Shown piece after piece: positions 48,285 to 57,671 of a stretch of DNA of 64,000 nucleotides (its first letter is position 1; the number at the start of each line of letters is the position of its first letter). The notes beneath the pieces are model-generated. The model ran no database searches. It worked only from the letters and a program-made list of their open reading frames with translations, and had not been told where the DNA came from. The position numbers were made by a program, and so were the translations under genes. The stretch is from positions 434,001 to 498,000 of the forward strand of contig NZ_PPXG01000002.1 in assembly GCF_002909485.1 (NCBI RefSeq), read 5' to 3'. The stretch comes from Stutzerimonas stutzeri. GTDB lineage: Bacteria > Pseudomonadota > Gammaproteobacteria > Pseudomonadales > Pseudomonadaceae.

Positions 48285-48572
48285 ATGTCTGGTGAAAGGC
48301 GCAAGACGTATGCGCGGCAACCAACCGAGGCTCAGATACCTGACTTTTATATGCCGGCCATGTGGCCATTGGACCTGCAGCGTAGTCTGTACGACTGGTT
48401 TCGCGCCTGGCGACAGAGACGCCTGTATCGGCAACTGCTGATGTTGGATGATCGTCAGTTGGCTGCGCGCGATCTGGATCGGTGCAGGCTTAGCGAAATG
48501 GCCCAGGCTCCGTTACGGCAACTGGTGGCGCAGCGGCGTCAGAAGGGTTCGGCAACCCGCGGCCGCCGCTGA
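48285..48572 (+). CDS. DUF1127-like small protein
   Basis: A 95-residue basic protein. The segment WRQRRLYRQLLMLDDRQLAARDLDR resembles the DUF1127 core, a short Arg-rich helix pattern that in other species occurs in proteins affecting phosphate, carbon and RNA metabolism. The first 45 residues (PDFYMPAMWPLDLQRSLYDWF) are a different segment. The ATG at 48285 follows GGAGGTGAGT. It is divergent from the LysR gene, which is a typical target layout. Family assignment is moderate. Confidence 0.7.
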   Translation: MSGERRKTYARQPTEAQIPDFYMPAMWPLDLQRSLYDWFRAWRQRRLYRQLLMLDDRQLAARDLDRCRLSEMAQAPLRQLVAQRRQKGSATRGRR

Positions 48573-48593
48573 ATGGATGTTCAGATCAGGCAG

Positions 48594-49556
48594 TCAAGGC
48601 TTGCGTGCCAGCAGTACGGCACGCATGGGCGCCGGTAGGCCTTCGACGGTTTTGCCGTGGTCTTCCGGATCAAGGAAGTCAGGTAACGACTGGTAGCGCA
48701 TCCACTCGGTGCTGCGCTGCTCCTCGATGCTGGTCACGCTGACGTCCACGCAACGCACATCGACGAATCCGGCCCGGCGCAACCAGCATTCCAGCGCCTT
48801 CACCGAGGGCAGGAACCAGACGTTGCGCATCTGCGCATAGCGGTCTTCCGGCACCAGTGCGGTGTTTTCGTCACCTTCCACCACCAGGGTCTCCAGTACC
48901 AGTTCGCCGCCGCGTAGCAGGCAGTCCTTGAGGTCGAGCAGATGGTCGACCGGCGAGCGGCGATGGTAGAGCACGCCCATGGAGAATACGGTGTCGAAGC
49001 CTTCGAGCTTGGCTGGCAGCTCTTCCAGGGCGAAAGGTAGATGCCAGACCGGCAGCTCCTGCAGGTAGCGCTTCATTGCGTGAAACTGGCAGAAGAACAG
49101 CCAGTTGGGGTCGACTCCGACCACGCTGTCGGCACCGGCACCGAGCATGCGCCACATGTAGTAGCCGTTTCCGCAACCGACATCGAGGATGCGTTTACCG
49201 ACGAGATTCAGGTGCGGCGCAACACGGTCCCACTTCCAGTCCGAGCGCCACTCCGTATCGACATGCACGCCGAACACCTCGAACGGACCCTTGCGCCATG
49301 GCGAAAGCCCCATCAGCGCTTCGTGGGTGTTCTGACGCGTGGCGTCGTCGCAGCTGGCGTCAAGGCGGAAGCTGTCACGCAGTTCGACCTGCACAGGCGC
49401 CAGCGCAGGCAGCGCATCGACGGCACGCCGCCAGCGCGGCAGATCGCCGTGACCGACCGCGAGTTTGGCATCCAGCTGCTGCTGAACGCCGTTGGCCCAG
49501 GCGGCCAGCGGGGTGCCGGCCAGGCGCCAGGCGAGGGGAGTCAGATCGAGGTTCAT
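48594..49556 (-). CDS. cmoB: tRNA U34 carboxymethyltransferase CmoB
   Basis: A 320-residue enzyme that transfers the carboxymethyl group from carboxy-SAM to hydroxyuridine at the wobble position of tRNA. The SAM motif is [16 protein letters not shown], and [22 protein letters not shown] is CmoB specific. The ATG at 49556 overlaps the cmoA stop (ATGA), the usual cmoAB pair. Confidence 0.96.
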   Translation of the reverse strand: MNLDLTPLAWRLAGTPLAAWANGVQQQLDAKLAVGHGDLPRWRRAVDALPALAPVQVELRDSFRLDASCDDATRQNTHEALMGLSPWRKGPFEVFGVHVDTEWRSDWKWDRVAPHLNLVGKRILDVGCGNGYYMWRMLGAGADSVVGVDPNWLFFCQFHAMKRYLQELPVWHLPFALEELPAKLEGFDTVFSMGVLYHRRSPVDHLLDLKDCLLRGGELVLETLVVEGDENTALVPEDRYAQMRNVWFLPSVKALECWLRRAGFVDVRCVDVSVTSIEEQRSTEWMRYQSLPDFLDPEDHGKTVEGLPAPMRAVLLARKP

Positions 49557-50296
49557 GGCAGGGCGATCAGCGAGGCGAAATTCAGGCACTGGAACCAGGG
49601 CACGACTTTAGAGAAGCCGGCATCCAGTAGACGTTGGCGATGGGTTTCCAGGCTGTCGGGCTTCATCACGTTCTCGATGGCGCTGCGTTTCTGGGCGATT
49701 TCCAGTTCGCTATAGCCATTGGCGCGCTTGAAGGCGATGTGCAGGTCGGTCAGCAATTGTTGCTCGTCTTCATCTTCGAAGCGCAGCTTTTCCGACAAGA
49801 TCAGCGCGCCACCGGGTACCAGTGCCTGGCGAATGCGGCTGAGCAGCGCCGGGCGCTGTTCCGGTGCGATGAACTGCAGGGTGAAGTTTAGCGCCACCAG
49901 CGAGCTGGGCTGGAACTGCAGAGCCAGGATGTCGCCCTCGATGACGTCGACCGGCAACAGCTCCTGGAACATAGAGTCCTGCCCGTGGAGGTATTCGCGG
50001 CAGCGCTCGACCATTGCCGCGGAGTTGTCCACGGCGACGACCTGGCAGTTTTCGGCCGTCACGTGGCGCCGCAACGCCTGCGTCACTGCACCCAGCGAGC
50101 AACCGAGGTCGTATAGATAGGTATGCGGCTGCGCGAACTGAGCGGCGATCACCCCGATGTTCTCGACGATCGTTGGATAGCCGGGTACGGATCGCTTGAT
50201 CATGTCGGGAAACACCCGCACCACATCTTCGTTGAAGACGAAGTCCTGAATGCGGGGCAGGGGCTGGGCGAACAGACGGTCGGGGTCGTGGCTCAC
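49553..50296 (-). CDS. cmoA: carboxy-SAM synthase CmoA
   Basis: A 247-residue SAM-fold enzyme that turns prephenate and SAM into carboxy-SAM for CmoB. It has [34 protein letters not shown] and a downstream cofactor region ([12 protein letters not shown]). The probable start is GTG at 50296. It is translated with cmoB. Confidence 0.96.
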   Translation of the reverse strand: MSHDPDRLFAQPLPRIQDFVFNEDVVRVFPDMIKRSVPGYPTIVENIGVIAAQFAQPHTYLYDLGCSLGAVTQALRRHVTAENCQVVAVDNSAAMVERCREYLHGQDSMFQELLPVDVIEGDILALQFQPSSLVALNFTLQFIAPEQRPALLSRIRQALVPGGALILSEKLRFEDEDEQQLLTDLHIAFKRANGYSELEIAQKRSAIENVMKPDSLETHRQRLLDAGFSKVVPWFQCLNFASLIALP

Positions 50297-50369
50297 GGTG
50301 TCGGGCGGCGTGTATGAAAACGGGGCGGCATTGTAGCCGAAACCACGTTCGCCGCGGACCCTGCCTGGC

Positions 50370-50768
50370 TCAGCGCACCTCGATCCGACAATCGAACATT
50401 CCCACCGGCTCGGCGTCGGACTCCCATGGACGTTGGTAGGTCAAGTACAGCCGGCCGCTGCCGGGCTGCCGCGCTTCGAAGCGCCAGGTGGACAGACCAT
50501 CGCCGCCGATCATGTCGCCTTTGGGGTTGCTGAACACCTCGGGGCCGAGGCTGCGCATTTGCTCCGCGGCAGCTTCGTGCAAAACCCAACGATATCCCGT
50601 GGCAGGGTTGCTCGGCAGGCTGATGATGAGTTGCTGGCCGCTCTGCAGCTCTTGCGGGCAGCGGTTATCGTCGCTGAGTACCACGCTGGAGGGTGTGTCA
50701 GTGCTCGCGCAGGCAGCGAGCAGGGCGAAACTGGTGGGCAGCAGCAGACGAGGGATGTCGAAAGACAT
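50370..50768 (-). CDS. chagasin-type (I42) cysteine protease inhibitor lipoprotein
   Basis: A 132-residue protein. Its N-terminus is a lipoprotein signal with the lipobox LLAAC (Cys at residue 20). The mature part has the three loops of the I42 family: NPATGYRW (loop 1), GGDGLSTW (loop 2) and RPW (loop 3). Chagasin-like ICP proteins inhibit papain-type cysteine peptidases. The start at 50768 was chosen for the lipoprotein signal; the frame is open upstream without a ribosome site. It lies after a Lon protease and before pruR, the same setting as icp in P. aeruginosa. Confidence 0.85.
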   Translation of the reverse strand: MSFDIPRLLLPTSFALLAACASTDTPSSVVLSDDNRCPQELQSGQQLIISLPSNPATGYRWVLHEAAAEQMRSLGPEVFSNPKGDMIGGDGLSTWRFEARQPGSGRLYLTYQRPWESDAEPVGMFDCRIEVR

Positions 50769-50864
50769 GATCGGCACCGGTCGGGATGGAGTGGGAAGCA
50801 TAGCCCAAAAGAGGCCGAGCACCGGCAAGCAGGCGCTGCGGACGATGGAAGTGGGAGTGTGCCG

Positions 50865-50950
50865 TGGGAGATTCTGTGCTCCCAGTCGTAAAGCAACGCC
50901 GCGAGGCTGGGCCGCCCACCGCACCAGTGGGAGGCGCGCCCTCACGGCGA
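50865..50950. repeat. REP/BIME element between icp and lon2
   Basis: GTGGGAGGCGCGCCCTC (50927 onwards, ending near 50950) is a REP core, and a diverged inverted copy lies at 50896-50919. TGGGAG (50865-50870) pairs with CTCCCA (50879-50884) as a further hairpin. The core resembles the units in the BIME cluster at 57682-58008. Confidence 0.65.
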
Positions 50951-50977
50951 ATGCTCGCCACAGGCCTGCTGCACCTT

Positions 50978-53365
50978 TCAGAACAGCACTTTGGCCACGT
51001 CGGCGAAGCGCTTGGCGAAATGCACGGTCAGGCCTTCCTTGAGGTAGTCGGGCAGCTCGTCGAAATCGCCGCGGTTGGCTTCCGGCAGAATCAGCTCGAA
51101 TATCTTCTGCCGCCGCGCGGCGATCACCTTTTCGCGCACGCCGCCGATCGGCAATACGTGGCCGGTCAGCGTCAACTCTCCGGTCATGGCAACGCCCTTC
51201 TTCGGCGCTTGGTCACGCGCCAGCGAAAGCAGCGCACTGGCCATGGTGATGCCGGCGCTAGGGCCGTCCTTGGGTGTGGCGCCCTCCGGTACGTGCAGGT
51301 GCACGAAGGCTTCGTCGAAGAACTCCGGGTCGCCTTTGAAGGCTTTCAGGTTCGAACTGACATAGCTATAGGCGATTTCCGCCGACTCCTTCATCACATC
51401 ACCGAGTTTGCCGGTGAGCTTGAAACCGCGGTTCAGTGTATGGATCCGCGTGGCCTCGATCGGCAGGGTGGCACCGCCCATGCTGGTCCAAGCCAGACCG
51501 GTGATCACGCCGACGCCGGAGAGCACCTGCTCGCTGCGGAACACCGGTTTGCCGAGGTAACTTTCCAGGTCTTTCGGGCTGATCTTCAGCACCGCTTGCG
51601 GGTCTTCCAGTAGTTTGACCACTGCCTTGCGCACCAGCTTGCCCAGCTGCTTTTCCAGCTGGCGGACTCCAGCTTCGCGGGCATAACCATCGATTACCGC
51701 TTTCATGGCGCTGTCGCTGATGGCGAGGCGGTGCTTGGGCACGCCGGTCTTGTCCAGCAGCTTGGGCCACAGGTGGCGCTTGGCTATGGCCAATTTCTCT
51801 TCGCCGATGTAGCCGGACAGCCGGATCACCTCCATGCGGTCAAGCAGCGGGCCGGGAATCGAGTCCAGGGTGTTTGCCGTACAGACGAACAGCACCTTGG
51901 ACAGGTCCAGGCGCAGGTCCAGGTAATGGTCGAGGAATTCGACGTTCTGCTCCGGGTCGAGCGTTTCCAGCAGCGCTGAAGCCGGATCGCCCTGATAGCT
52001 GGTGCTGAGCTTGTCGATCTCGTCCAGCATGATCACCGGGTTCATCACCTCGACATCCTTGAGCGCCTGTACCAGCTTGCCGGGCAGGGCGCCGATGTAG
52101 GTGCGGCGGTGGCCCTTGATCTCCGCTTCGTCGCGCATGCCACCGACGGAGAAACGGTAGAACGGCCGCCCCAGGGATTCGGCAATGGACTTGCCGATGC
52201 TGGTCTTGCCAACGCCGGGCGGGCCGACCAGCAGGACGATGGAGCCTGCGATCTCGCCCTTGAAGGCGCCGACAGCGAGAAACTCGAGGATGCGGTTCTT
52301 GATGTCATCAAGCCCGGCGTGGTGCTTGTCCAGCACCTTGCGCGCGCGCTTGAGGTCGAGTTTGTCCTTGCCGAACACCCCCCAGGGCAGGGCGGTGGCC
52401 CAATCCAGATAGTTGCGGGTGACAGCGTATTCCGGCGAGCCGGTTTCGAGGATCGACAGCTTGTTCAGTTCCTCGTCGATGCGCTTTTGCGCGGCAGGCG
52501 GCACCACCTTGCCCTCCAAGCGGGCGCGGAACTCGTCGGCGTCGGCGCTCTTATCGTCCTTGGTAATGCCCAGCTCGCGCTGGATGATCTTCAGTTGTTC
52601 CTTGAGGAAGAACTCGCGCTGACGCTCGCCGATCTTGCGATTGACCTCGCCGGTCAGCTCCTTCTGCAGCTTGGCGACCTCCACTTCCTTGCGCAGCAGC
52701 GGCAACACTTTCTCCATGCGCTTGAGCACGGGCACGGTATCCAGTACTTCCTGCAGCTCCGCGCCAGGCGCGGTGGTCAGCGCGGCTGCGAAGTCAGACA
52801 GCGGCGAGGGATCGTTGGGACTGAAGCGATTCAGGTAGTTCTTCAGTTCCTCGCTATATAACGGATTGAGCGGCAGCAGCTCCTTGATCGCGTTGATGAG
52901 GGCCATGCCGTATGCCTTTACCTCGTCGCGCGGGTCTTCATCGCTTTTCGGGTAGTCGACTTCGACCAGGTACGGCGGCTTGCGCCGCAGCCAGCCACGG
53001 ATGCGTACCCGCGCCAGGCCCTGGGCGACGAACTGCAGCTTGCCGCCTTCCTGGGATGCGTGATGCACGCGGACCATGGTGCCGTGCTCCGGCAGGCTAT
53101 CCGGATCGAACGTCGCCATGTCCAGTACTGGCGAATCGACGAAGAACAGCGCAACGCGCTGATGCGGCGTCTTGGCAACGCGATCCAGTGTCTCGGCCCA
53201 GGGATCTTCGTTGACGATCACCGGCAGCACCTGTGCCGGGAAGAACGGCCGGTTGTGTACCGGAATGATGTAGAGCTTTTCCGGTAGCTGTTGGTCAGGC
53301 AGTACGAGACCGTTGGAGGAGATGATTTCCTGCTCGATATGATCGTGGTTGACGTCGTCGTTCAT
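50978..53365 (-). CDS. Lon family ATP-dependent protease (second, non-clpX-linked copy)
   Basis: A 795-residue Lon-type protease. N-terminal substrate domain about residues 28-230, AAA+ module with Walker A GPPGVGKTS near residue 375 and Walker B MLDEIDKLS, and C-terminal protease domain with the catalytic Ser in DGPSAGITM and Lys in REKVIAARR. It is not followed by hupB or clpX neighbours, so it is a paralog of the main Lon, resembling the AsrA group (heat-shock and tobramycin response) at this location in P. aeruginosa. It is divergent from pruR. Confidence 0.95.
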   Translation of the reverse strand: MNDDVNHDHIEQEIISSNGLVLPDQQLPEKLYIIPVHNRPFFPAQVLPVIVNEDPWAETLDRVAKTPHQRVALFFVDSPVLDMATFDPDSLPEHGTMVRVHHASQEGGKLQFVAQGLARVRIRGWLRRKPPYLVEVDYPKSDEDPRDEVKAYGMALINAIKELLPLNPLYSEELKNYLNRFSPNDPSPLSDFAAALTTAPGAELQEVLDTVPVLKRMEKVLPLLRKEVEVAKLQKELTGEVNRKIGERQREFFLKEQLKIIQRELGITKDDKSADADEFRARLEGKVVPPAAQKRIDEELNKLSILETGSPEYAVTRNYLDWATALPWGVFGKDKLDLKRARKVLDKHHAGLDDIKNRILEFLAVGAFKGEIAGSIVLLVGPPGVGKTSIGKSIAESLGRPFYRFSVGGMRDEAEIKGHRRTYIGALPGKLVQALKDVEVMNPVIMLDEIDKLSTSYQGDPASALLETLDPEQNVEFLDHYLDLRLDLSKVLFVCTANTLDSIPGPLLDRMEVIRLSGYIGEEKLAIAKRHLWPKLLDKTGVPKHRLAISDSAMKAVIDGYAREAGVRQLEKQLGKLVRKAVVKLLEDPQAVLKISPKDLESYLGKPVFRSEQVLSGVGVITGLAWTSMGGATLPIEATRIHTLNRGFKLTGKLGDVMKESAEIAYSYVSSNLKAFKGDPEFFDEAFVHLHVPEGATPKDGPSAGITMASALLSLARDQAPKKGVAMTGELTLTGHVLPIGGVREKVIAARRQKIFELILPEANRGDFDELPDYLKEGLTVHFAKRFADVAKVLF

Positions 53366-53490
53366 GCGGCACCCGTTGCGAATACGTGCACCTTAGATGG
53401 GTGGTGGCCCGGATGATTTCAATCCCGTCGCATGGGGGTGGGCACTTCATGCAGGCTTCGGTACAGTGCTTGCACGCACAGGTGCCCATC

Positions 53491-54246
53491 ATGCTCAACG
53501 CCCGTCTGCTTCGTCTGGATGACCAGACTCACCAGCACGCCCACGACTATCACCAACTGGTGATGTCGCTCTCTGGGCGCGCGGAATTCGAGGTCAATGG
53601 CTCGGGTGGCGAAGTCTGCCGGATGCGTGCCTGTCTGGTGCCGGGCGATGCCGATCATGGCTTCGCCGGCATGGGCGACAACCGCATGCTGATCATCGAT
53701 CTGGACGAGCAGGATGTTGGCGCCGAGGACCCGGAGTTGCTCGCCCGGCTGTTCGAGGCGCCGCGCTATCCGGCACTGGATGCCGATTTTCAGAACCTGC
53801 TGGCCTATGCCGGCGCTGAGCTGGCGCGCTATGGCAGCGATCCGCTGCTGGCGCGTGCGCTGGGGGGCGTGTTGTTGCGTGCACTGCACCTGCGGCTGTT
53901 CGGTGAGTCACTGCAGCGCCCCGTTGGACCGCTCGATATCCAACGATTGGACAACCATATTCAAGACAACCTGGCGCGGCGCATCACCGTCGCCGAGCTG
54001 GCACAAGTTGCCTGCCTGAGCCCCAGCCATTTCCATGCCCAGTTCAAGGACTGCGTCGGCCTTACGCCCCACCAGTACCTGCTCAAGACCCGCCTCGACC
54101 GCGCCGCGCGGCTGCTACGCGAAACGCCTCTACCGTTGGTGCGGATTGCCGAGGAATGTGGCTTTTCCAGCCAGAGTGCGCTGACCACAGCCACCCGCCG
54201 TTACCTTGGGCTGACGCCACGCGGGCTGCGTAAATCGGATTTCTAA
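53491..54246 (+). CDS. pruR: AraC family proline-utilisation regulator (PruR-like)
   Basis: A 251-residue AraC/XylS-type regulator. The N-terminal cupin domain has QHAHDYHQLVMSLSGRAEFE, and the C-terminal double helix-turn-helix includes ELAQVACLSPSHFHAQFK and RIAEECGFSSQSALTTA. In P. aeruginosa PruR activates putA and putP when proline is present. The start is uncertain: ATG at 53491 is preferred; ATG at 53449 and an open frame further upstream are alternatives. It is followed by putA after 263 bases. Confidence 0.85.
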   Translation: MLNARLLRLDDQTHQHAHDYHQLVMSLSGRAEFEVNGSGGEVCRMRACLVPGDADHGFAGMGDNRMLIIDLDEQDVGAEDPELLARLFEAPRYPALDADFQNLLAYAGAELARYGSDPLLARALGGVLLRALHLRLFGESLQRPVGPLDIQRLDNHIQDNLARRITVAELAQVACLSPSHFHAQFKDCVGLTPHQYLLKTRLDRAARLLRETPLPLVRIAEECGFSSQSALTTATRRYLGLTPRGLRKSDF

Positions 54247-54360
54247 GCGATTCCCGATCGCCCTGTTTTCGAGCCTTTCAGCTGCAAAGTAGATATTCCT
54301 GCGCCATCCTGGTGCGCTTTTGTGACCGTCGCGTTTCGCTGCGCGGCTTTCGGAGTTTTT

Positions 54361-54385
54361 CGTAAAACTTCCGTAGCTTTGCGTA
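54361..54385. promoter_or_regulatory. helically phased CGTA motifs before putA
   Basis: CGTA occurs at 54361, 54372 and 54382, spaced 11 and 10 bases, inside the pruR-putA gap. The spacing places all on one face of DNA, as expected of AraC-type operator half-sites. TATAAG at 54476-54481 is a possible -10 box for putA. Confidence 0.4.
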
Positions 54386-54509
54386 AGAACGGCCCGTCTT
54401 GCAGACCCTACATTCCGTCTCCCGACCTGGCTCTTCGTCTTGTGCTGCACCATCAGCCTGGCCGTGGACTAGACCTATAAGCAGACACAACTCACAAGAG
54501 GAGCGGCGC

Positions 54510-57500
54510 ATGTTCAAGGCCGGTCACGTGCTGGATGGCGCCTTCGCCAACCAGAAAGCCGCGGAATTCTTTCCCGCCATCAGCGGCAACTACGCCGTTG
54601 ACGAGGCGCAATATCTCACCGAGCTGCTGCAGCTTGCCGATCCTGGGGAGGCGGGCATTGCCGCCATTCGCGAGCGAGCGCGCAGCCTGATCGAGGCGGT
54701 GCGCGGCCGTGACAACGCGGTCGACACCCTCGATGCGCTGCTGCGTCAGTACAGCCTGGATACCCAGGAAGGGCTGATGCTGATGTGCCTGGCCGAAGCG
54801 CTGCTGCGGGTGCCGGATGCCGCCACGGCTGACGCGCTGATTCGCGACAAGCTCAACGCCGCCGAATGGGAACGTCACCTCGGCCAGAGCGACAACGTGC
54901 TGGTTAATTTCGCCGCCTGGGGGCTGGTGATGACCGGCAAGGTGGTCGATCCGGAAACCGCCGATGGTCGTCCGAAGAACGTCATCGGCCGCCTGCTCAA
55001 GCGCTCCGGCGAGCCAGTGATTCGCAGCGCGATGAACCAGGCGATGAAGCTGATGGGCAAGCAGTTCGTGCTTGGCCGTACCATTTCCGAAGCCTTGAAG
55101 AACGGTCGTCCCGAGCGCGAGAAGGGCTACACCTATTCCTTCGATATGCTCGGTGAGGCGGCGCTGACCGCCGAAGACGCCGCCAAGTACATGGCCGACT
55201 ACCGTCAGGCCGTGGAAACCGTGGGCGCCGAGCCGCAGGTCGGCAAGGGCCCGCGTCCGTCGGTGTCGATCAAGTTGTCGGCGCTGCATCCGCGTTATGA
55301 AGTTGCCCAGCGTGAGCGCGTGCTCACCGAGCTGTTCGGCAGTGTTCGTGAGCTGGCCGTGCTGGCCCGTCAGCGGGATGTCGGGATCACCATTGATGCC
55401 GAGGAAGCAGATCGGCTCGAGCTGTCTCTGGAGCTGTACGAAAAGCTTCTGCGCGACCCAGCCATTGCTGGTTGGGGCGAGTTCGGCCTGGTCATCCAGG
55501 CGTACTCCAAGCGTTGCCTGCCAGTGCTGGTCTGGCTGACCCTGCTCGGCCGCGAGCTCGGCGAGCGTATTCCGCTGCGCCTGGTCAAGGGCGCCTACTG
55601 GGACAGCGAGATCAAGCAGTGCCAGGTTCAGGGTCTGGACGGCTACCCGGTCTACACCCGCAAGGAAGGCACCGACACCTCGTATCTCGCCTGCGCGCGC
55701 TACCTGCTGTCCGAGCACACCCGTGGGGTGATCTACCCGCAGTTCGCCAGCCATAACGCGCACACGGTCAGCTGCATTCTGGCCATGGCCGAGGAAACGG
55801 CGCAGCCACGCGAGTTCGAGTTCCAGCGTCTGCACGGCATGGGCGATGCCCTTTACGACACGGTGATCGAGAAGTACGCCCGCAACGTACGGATCTACGC
55901 CCCGGTCGGTGCGCACAAGGACTTGCTGCCCTATCTGGTGCGTCGCCTGCTGGAGAACGGTGCGAACTCGTCGTTCGTCCACCAGCTGGTCGACCCGCGC
56001 GTGCCGGTCGAATCGCTGATCGATCACCCGGTAACCCAGCTACGCAGATTCGCCGCACTGGGCAACCCGCGCATTCCGCTGCCGTCGGCGCTGTTCGGCA
56101 ATCGCAAGAACTCCCAAGGGATCAACATGAATATCCAGAACCAATGGAACGACCTGGCCAGCGCCTACCAACCTTTCCTCGAGCGCCAGTGGCAGGCTGC
56201 GCCGGTCATCAGCGGGCAGGGGCTCGCCGGTACGCCGTCCGAGGTGCGTTGCCCCTATGACCTGAACAAGGTTGTCGGCCACGCCCAGTTCGCCAGCGCC
56301 GAGCAGGCGCGCCAGGCTGTCGATCGGCTGGCGGCTTACTGGCCAACCTGGAATGCCACGCCGGTGGAAGCCCGTGCCGCCGTACTGGAACGTCTGGGCG
56401 ATCTGCTGGAGCAGCACCGCGCCGAGTTGATGGCGCTGTGTACCGTGGAAGCCGGTAAGTCGCTGCAAGACGGTATCGACGAAGTGCGCGAGGCGGTGGA
56501 TTTCTGCCGTTACTACGCTCAGCAGGCTCGGCAGAAGCTCGGTCGCGAAGAGTTGAAAGGCCCGACCGGCGAGCGTAACGAGCTGTTCCACGAGGGCCGC
56601 GGCGTGTTTGTCTGCGTCAGCCCGTGGAACTTCCCGCTGGCGATTTACCTCGGCCAGATCACCGCGGCGCTGGTCGCCGGCAATACCGTGCTGGCCAAAC
56701 CGGCCGAACAGACCAGCCTGATCGCCGCGCGTGCGCTGGAACTGATGTTTGAAGCCGGATTGCCGAAGGAAGCGATCGCCTTCCTGCCGGGCGATGGCGC
56801 TACCCTGGGCGGCGTGTTCTGCCGCGATCCGCGCGTGGTCGGCGTGTGCTTCACCGGTTCCACCGACACGGCGCGCATCATCAATCGCCAGCTGGCCGAG
56901 AAGGAGGGCCCGATCGCCACGCTGATCGCCGAGACCGGCGGACAGAACGCGATGATCGTCGACTCCACGGCGCTGCCCGAGCAGGTGATCAAGGATGCCG
57001 TCGGCTCCGCCTTCACCAGTGCCGGCCAGCGTTGTTCGGCCTTGCGCGTGCTTTACGTGCAGCGTGATATCGCCGACCGCGTGATCGAGCTGCTCAAGGG
57101 CGCCATGGCCGAGCTGAACGTCGGCCCGACCCATCTGCGCGAGAACGACATCGGTCCGGTGATCGATCAGGAAGCCCGCGAAGGCCTGCTGGCGCATATC
57201 CAGCAGCTCAAGAGCGAAGGGCGTCTGATCGCCGAAGCGACATTGCCGGCTGGTCTGAACGGCCACTTCGTGGCGCCGGTTGCCTTCGAGATCGACGGTA
57301 TCCACCAGCTCAAGAAGGAACAGTTCGGCCCAGTACTGCACGTGGTGCGCTACGACGCGGCGGATCTGGAAAAGGTCGTCGGGGCGATCAACGGCACCGG
57401 CTACGGCCTGACCCTTGGCGTGCACAGTCGTAATGAGGAAACCGCGGCGCGCATCGAGCAGCTGGCGCGGGTCGGCAACCTGTACGTCAACCGCAACCAG

Positions 57501-57671
57501 ATTGGCGCCGTGGTCGGCGTGCAGCCGTTCGGCGGTTGCGGCCTTTCCGGTACTGGCCCGAAGGCTGGTGGCCCCAGCTACGTGCTGCGCTTCGCCAATG
57601 AGCGCACCACCTCCATCAACACCACTGCGGTGGGCGGTAATGCCTCCCTGCTGTCGCTTGGAGACGATTGA
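54510..57671 (+). CDS. putA: bifunctional proline dehydrogenase / glutamate-semialdehyde dehydrogenase PutA
   Basis: A 1053-residue enzyme that oxidises proline to glutamate. The FAD-dependent proline dehydrogenase barrel covers about residues 170-490 (GKGPRPSVSIKLSALHPRYE and LRLVKGAYWDSEIK). The aldehyde dehydrogenase covers about 570-1040, with PWNFPLAIYLGQITAALVAGN, ETGGQNAMIV and the catalytic Cys in SAGQRCSALR. It lacks the N-terminal ribbon-helix-helix DNA-binding domain of E. coli and P. putida PutA, so it cannot regulate itself; a separate PruR fits. ATG at 54510 follows AGAGGAGCGGCGC. Confidence 0.97.
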   Translation: MFKAGHVLDGAFANQKAAEFFPAISGNYAVDEAQYLTELLQLADPGEAGIAAIRERARSLIEAVRGRDNAVDTLDALLRQYSLDTQEGLMLMCLAEALLRVPDAATADALIRDKLNAAEWERHLGQSDNVLVNFAAWGLVMTGKVVDPETADGRPKNVIGRLLKRSGEPVIRSAMNQAMKLMGKQFVLGRTISEALKNGRPEREKGYTYSFDMLGEAALTAEDAAKYMADYRQAVETVGAEPQVGKGPRPSVSIKLSALHPRYEVAQRERVLTELFGSVRELAVLARQRDVGITIDAEEADRLELSLELYEKLLRDPAIAGWGEFGLVIQAYSKRCLPVLVWLTLLGRELGERIPLRLVKGAYWDSEIKQCQVQGLDGYPVYTRKEGTDTSYLACARYLLSEHTRGVIYPQFASHNAHTVSCILAMAEETAQPREFEFQRLHGMGDALYDTVIEKYARNVRIYAPVGAHKDLLPYLVRRLLENGANSSFVHQLVDPRVPVESLIDHPVTQLRRFAALGNPRIPLPSALFGNRKNSQGINMNIQNQWNDLASAYQPFLERQWQAAPVISGQGLAGTPSEVRCPYDLNKVVGHAQFASAEQARQAVDRLAAYWPTWNATPVEARAAVLERLGDLLEQHRAELMALCTVEAGKSLQDGIDEVREAVDFCRYYAQQARQKLGREELKGPTGERNELFHEGRGVFVCVSPWNFPLAIYLGQITAALVAGNTVLAKPAEQTSLIAARALELMFEAGLPKEAIAFLPGDGATLGGVFCRDPRVVGVCFTGSTDTARIINRQLAEKEGPIATLIAETGGQNAMIVDSTALPEQVIKDAVGSAFTSAGQRCSALRVLYVQRDIADRVIELLKGAMAELNVGPTHLRENDIGPVIDQEAREGLLAHIQQLKSEGRLIAEATLPAGLNGHFVAPVAFEIDGIHQLKKEQFGPVLHVVRYDAADLEKVVGAINGTGYGLTLGVHSRNEETAARIEQLARVGNLYVNRNQIGAVVGVQPFGGCGLSGTGPKAGGPSYVLRFANERTTSINTTAVGGNASLLSLGDD

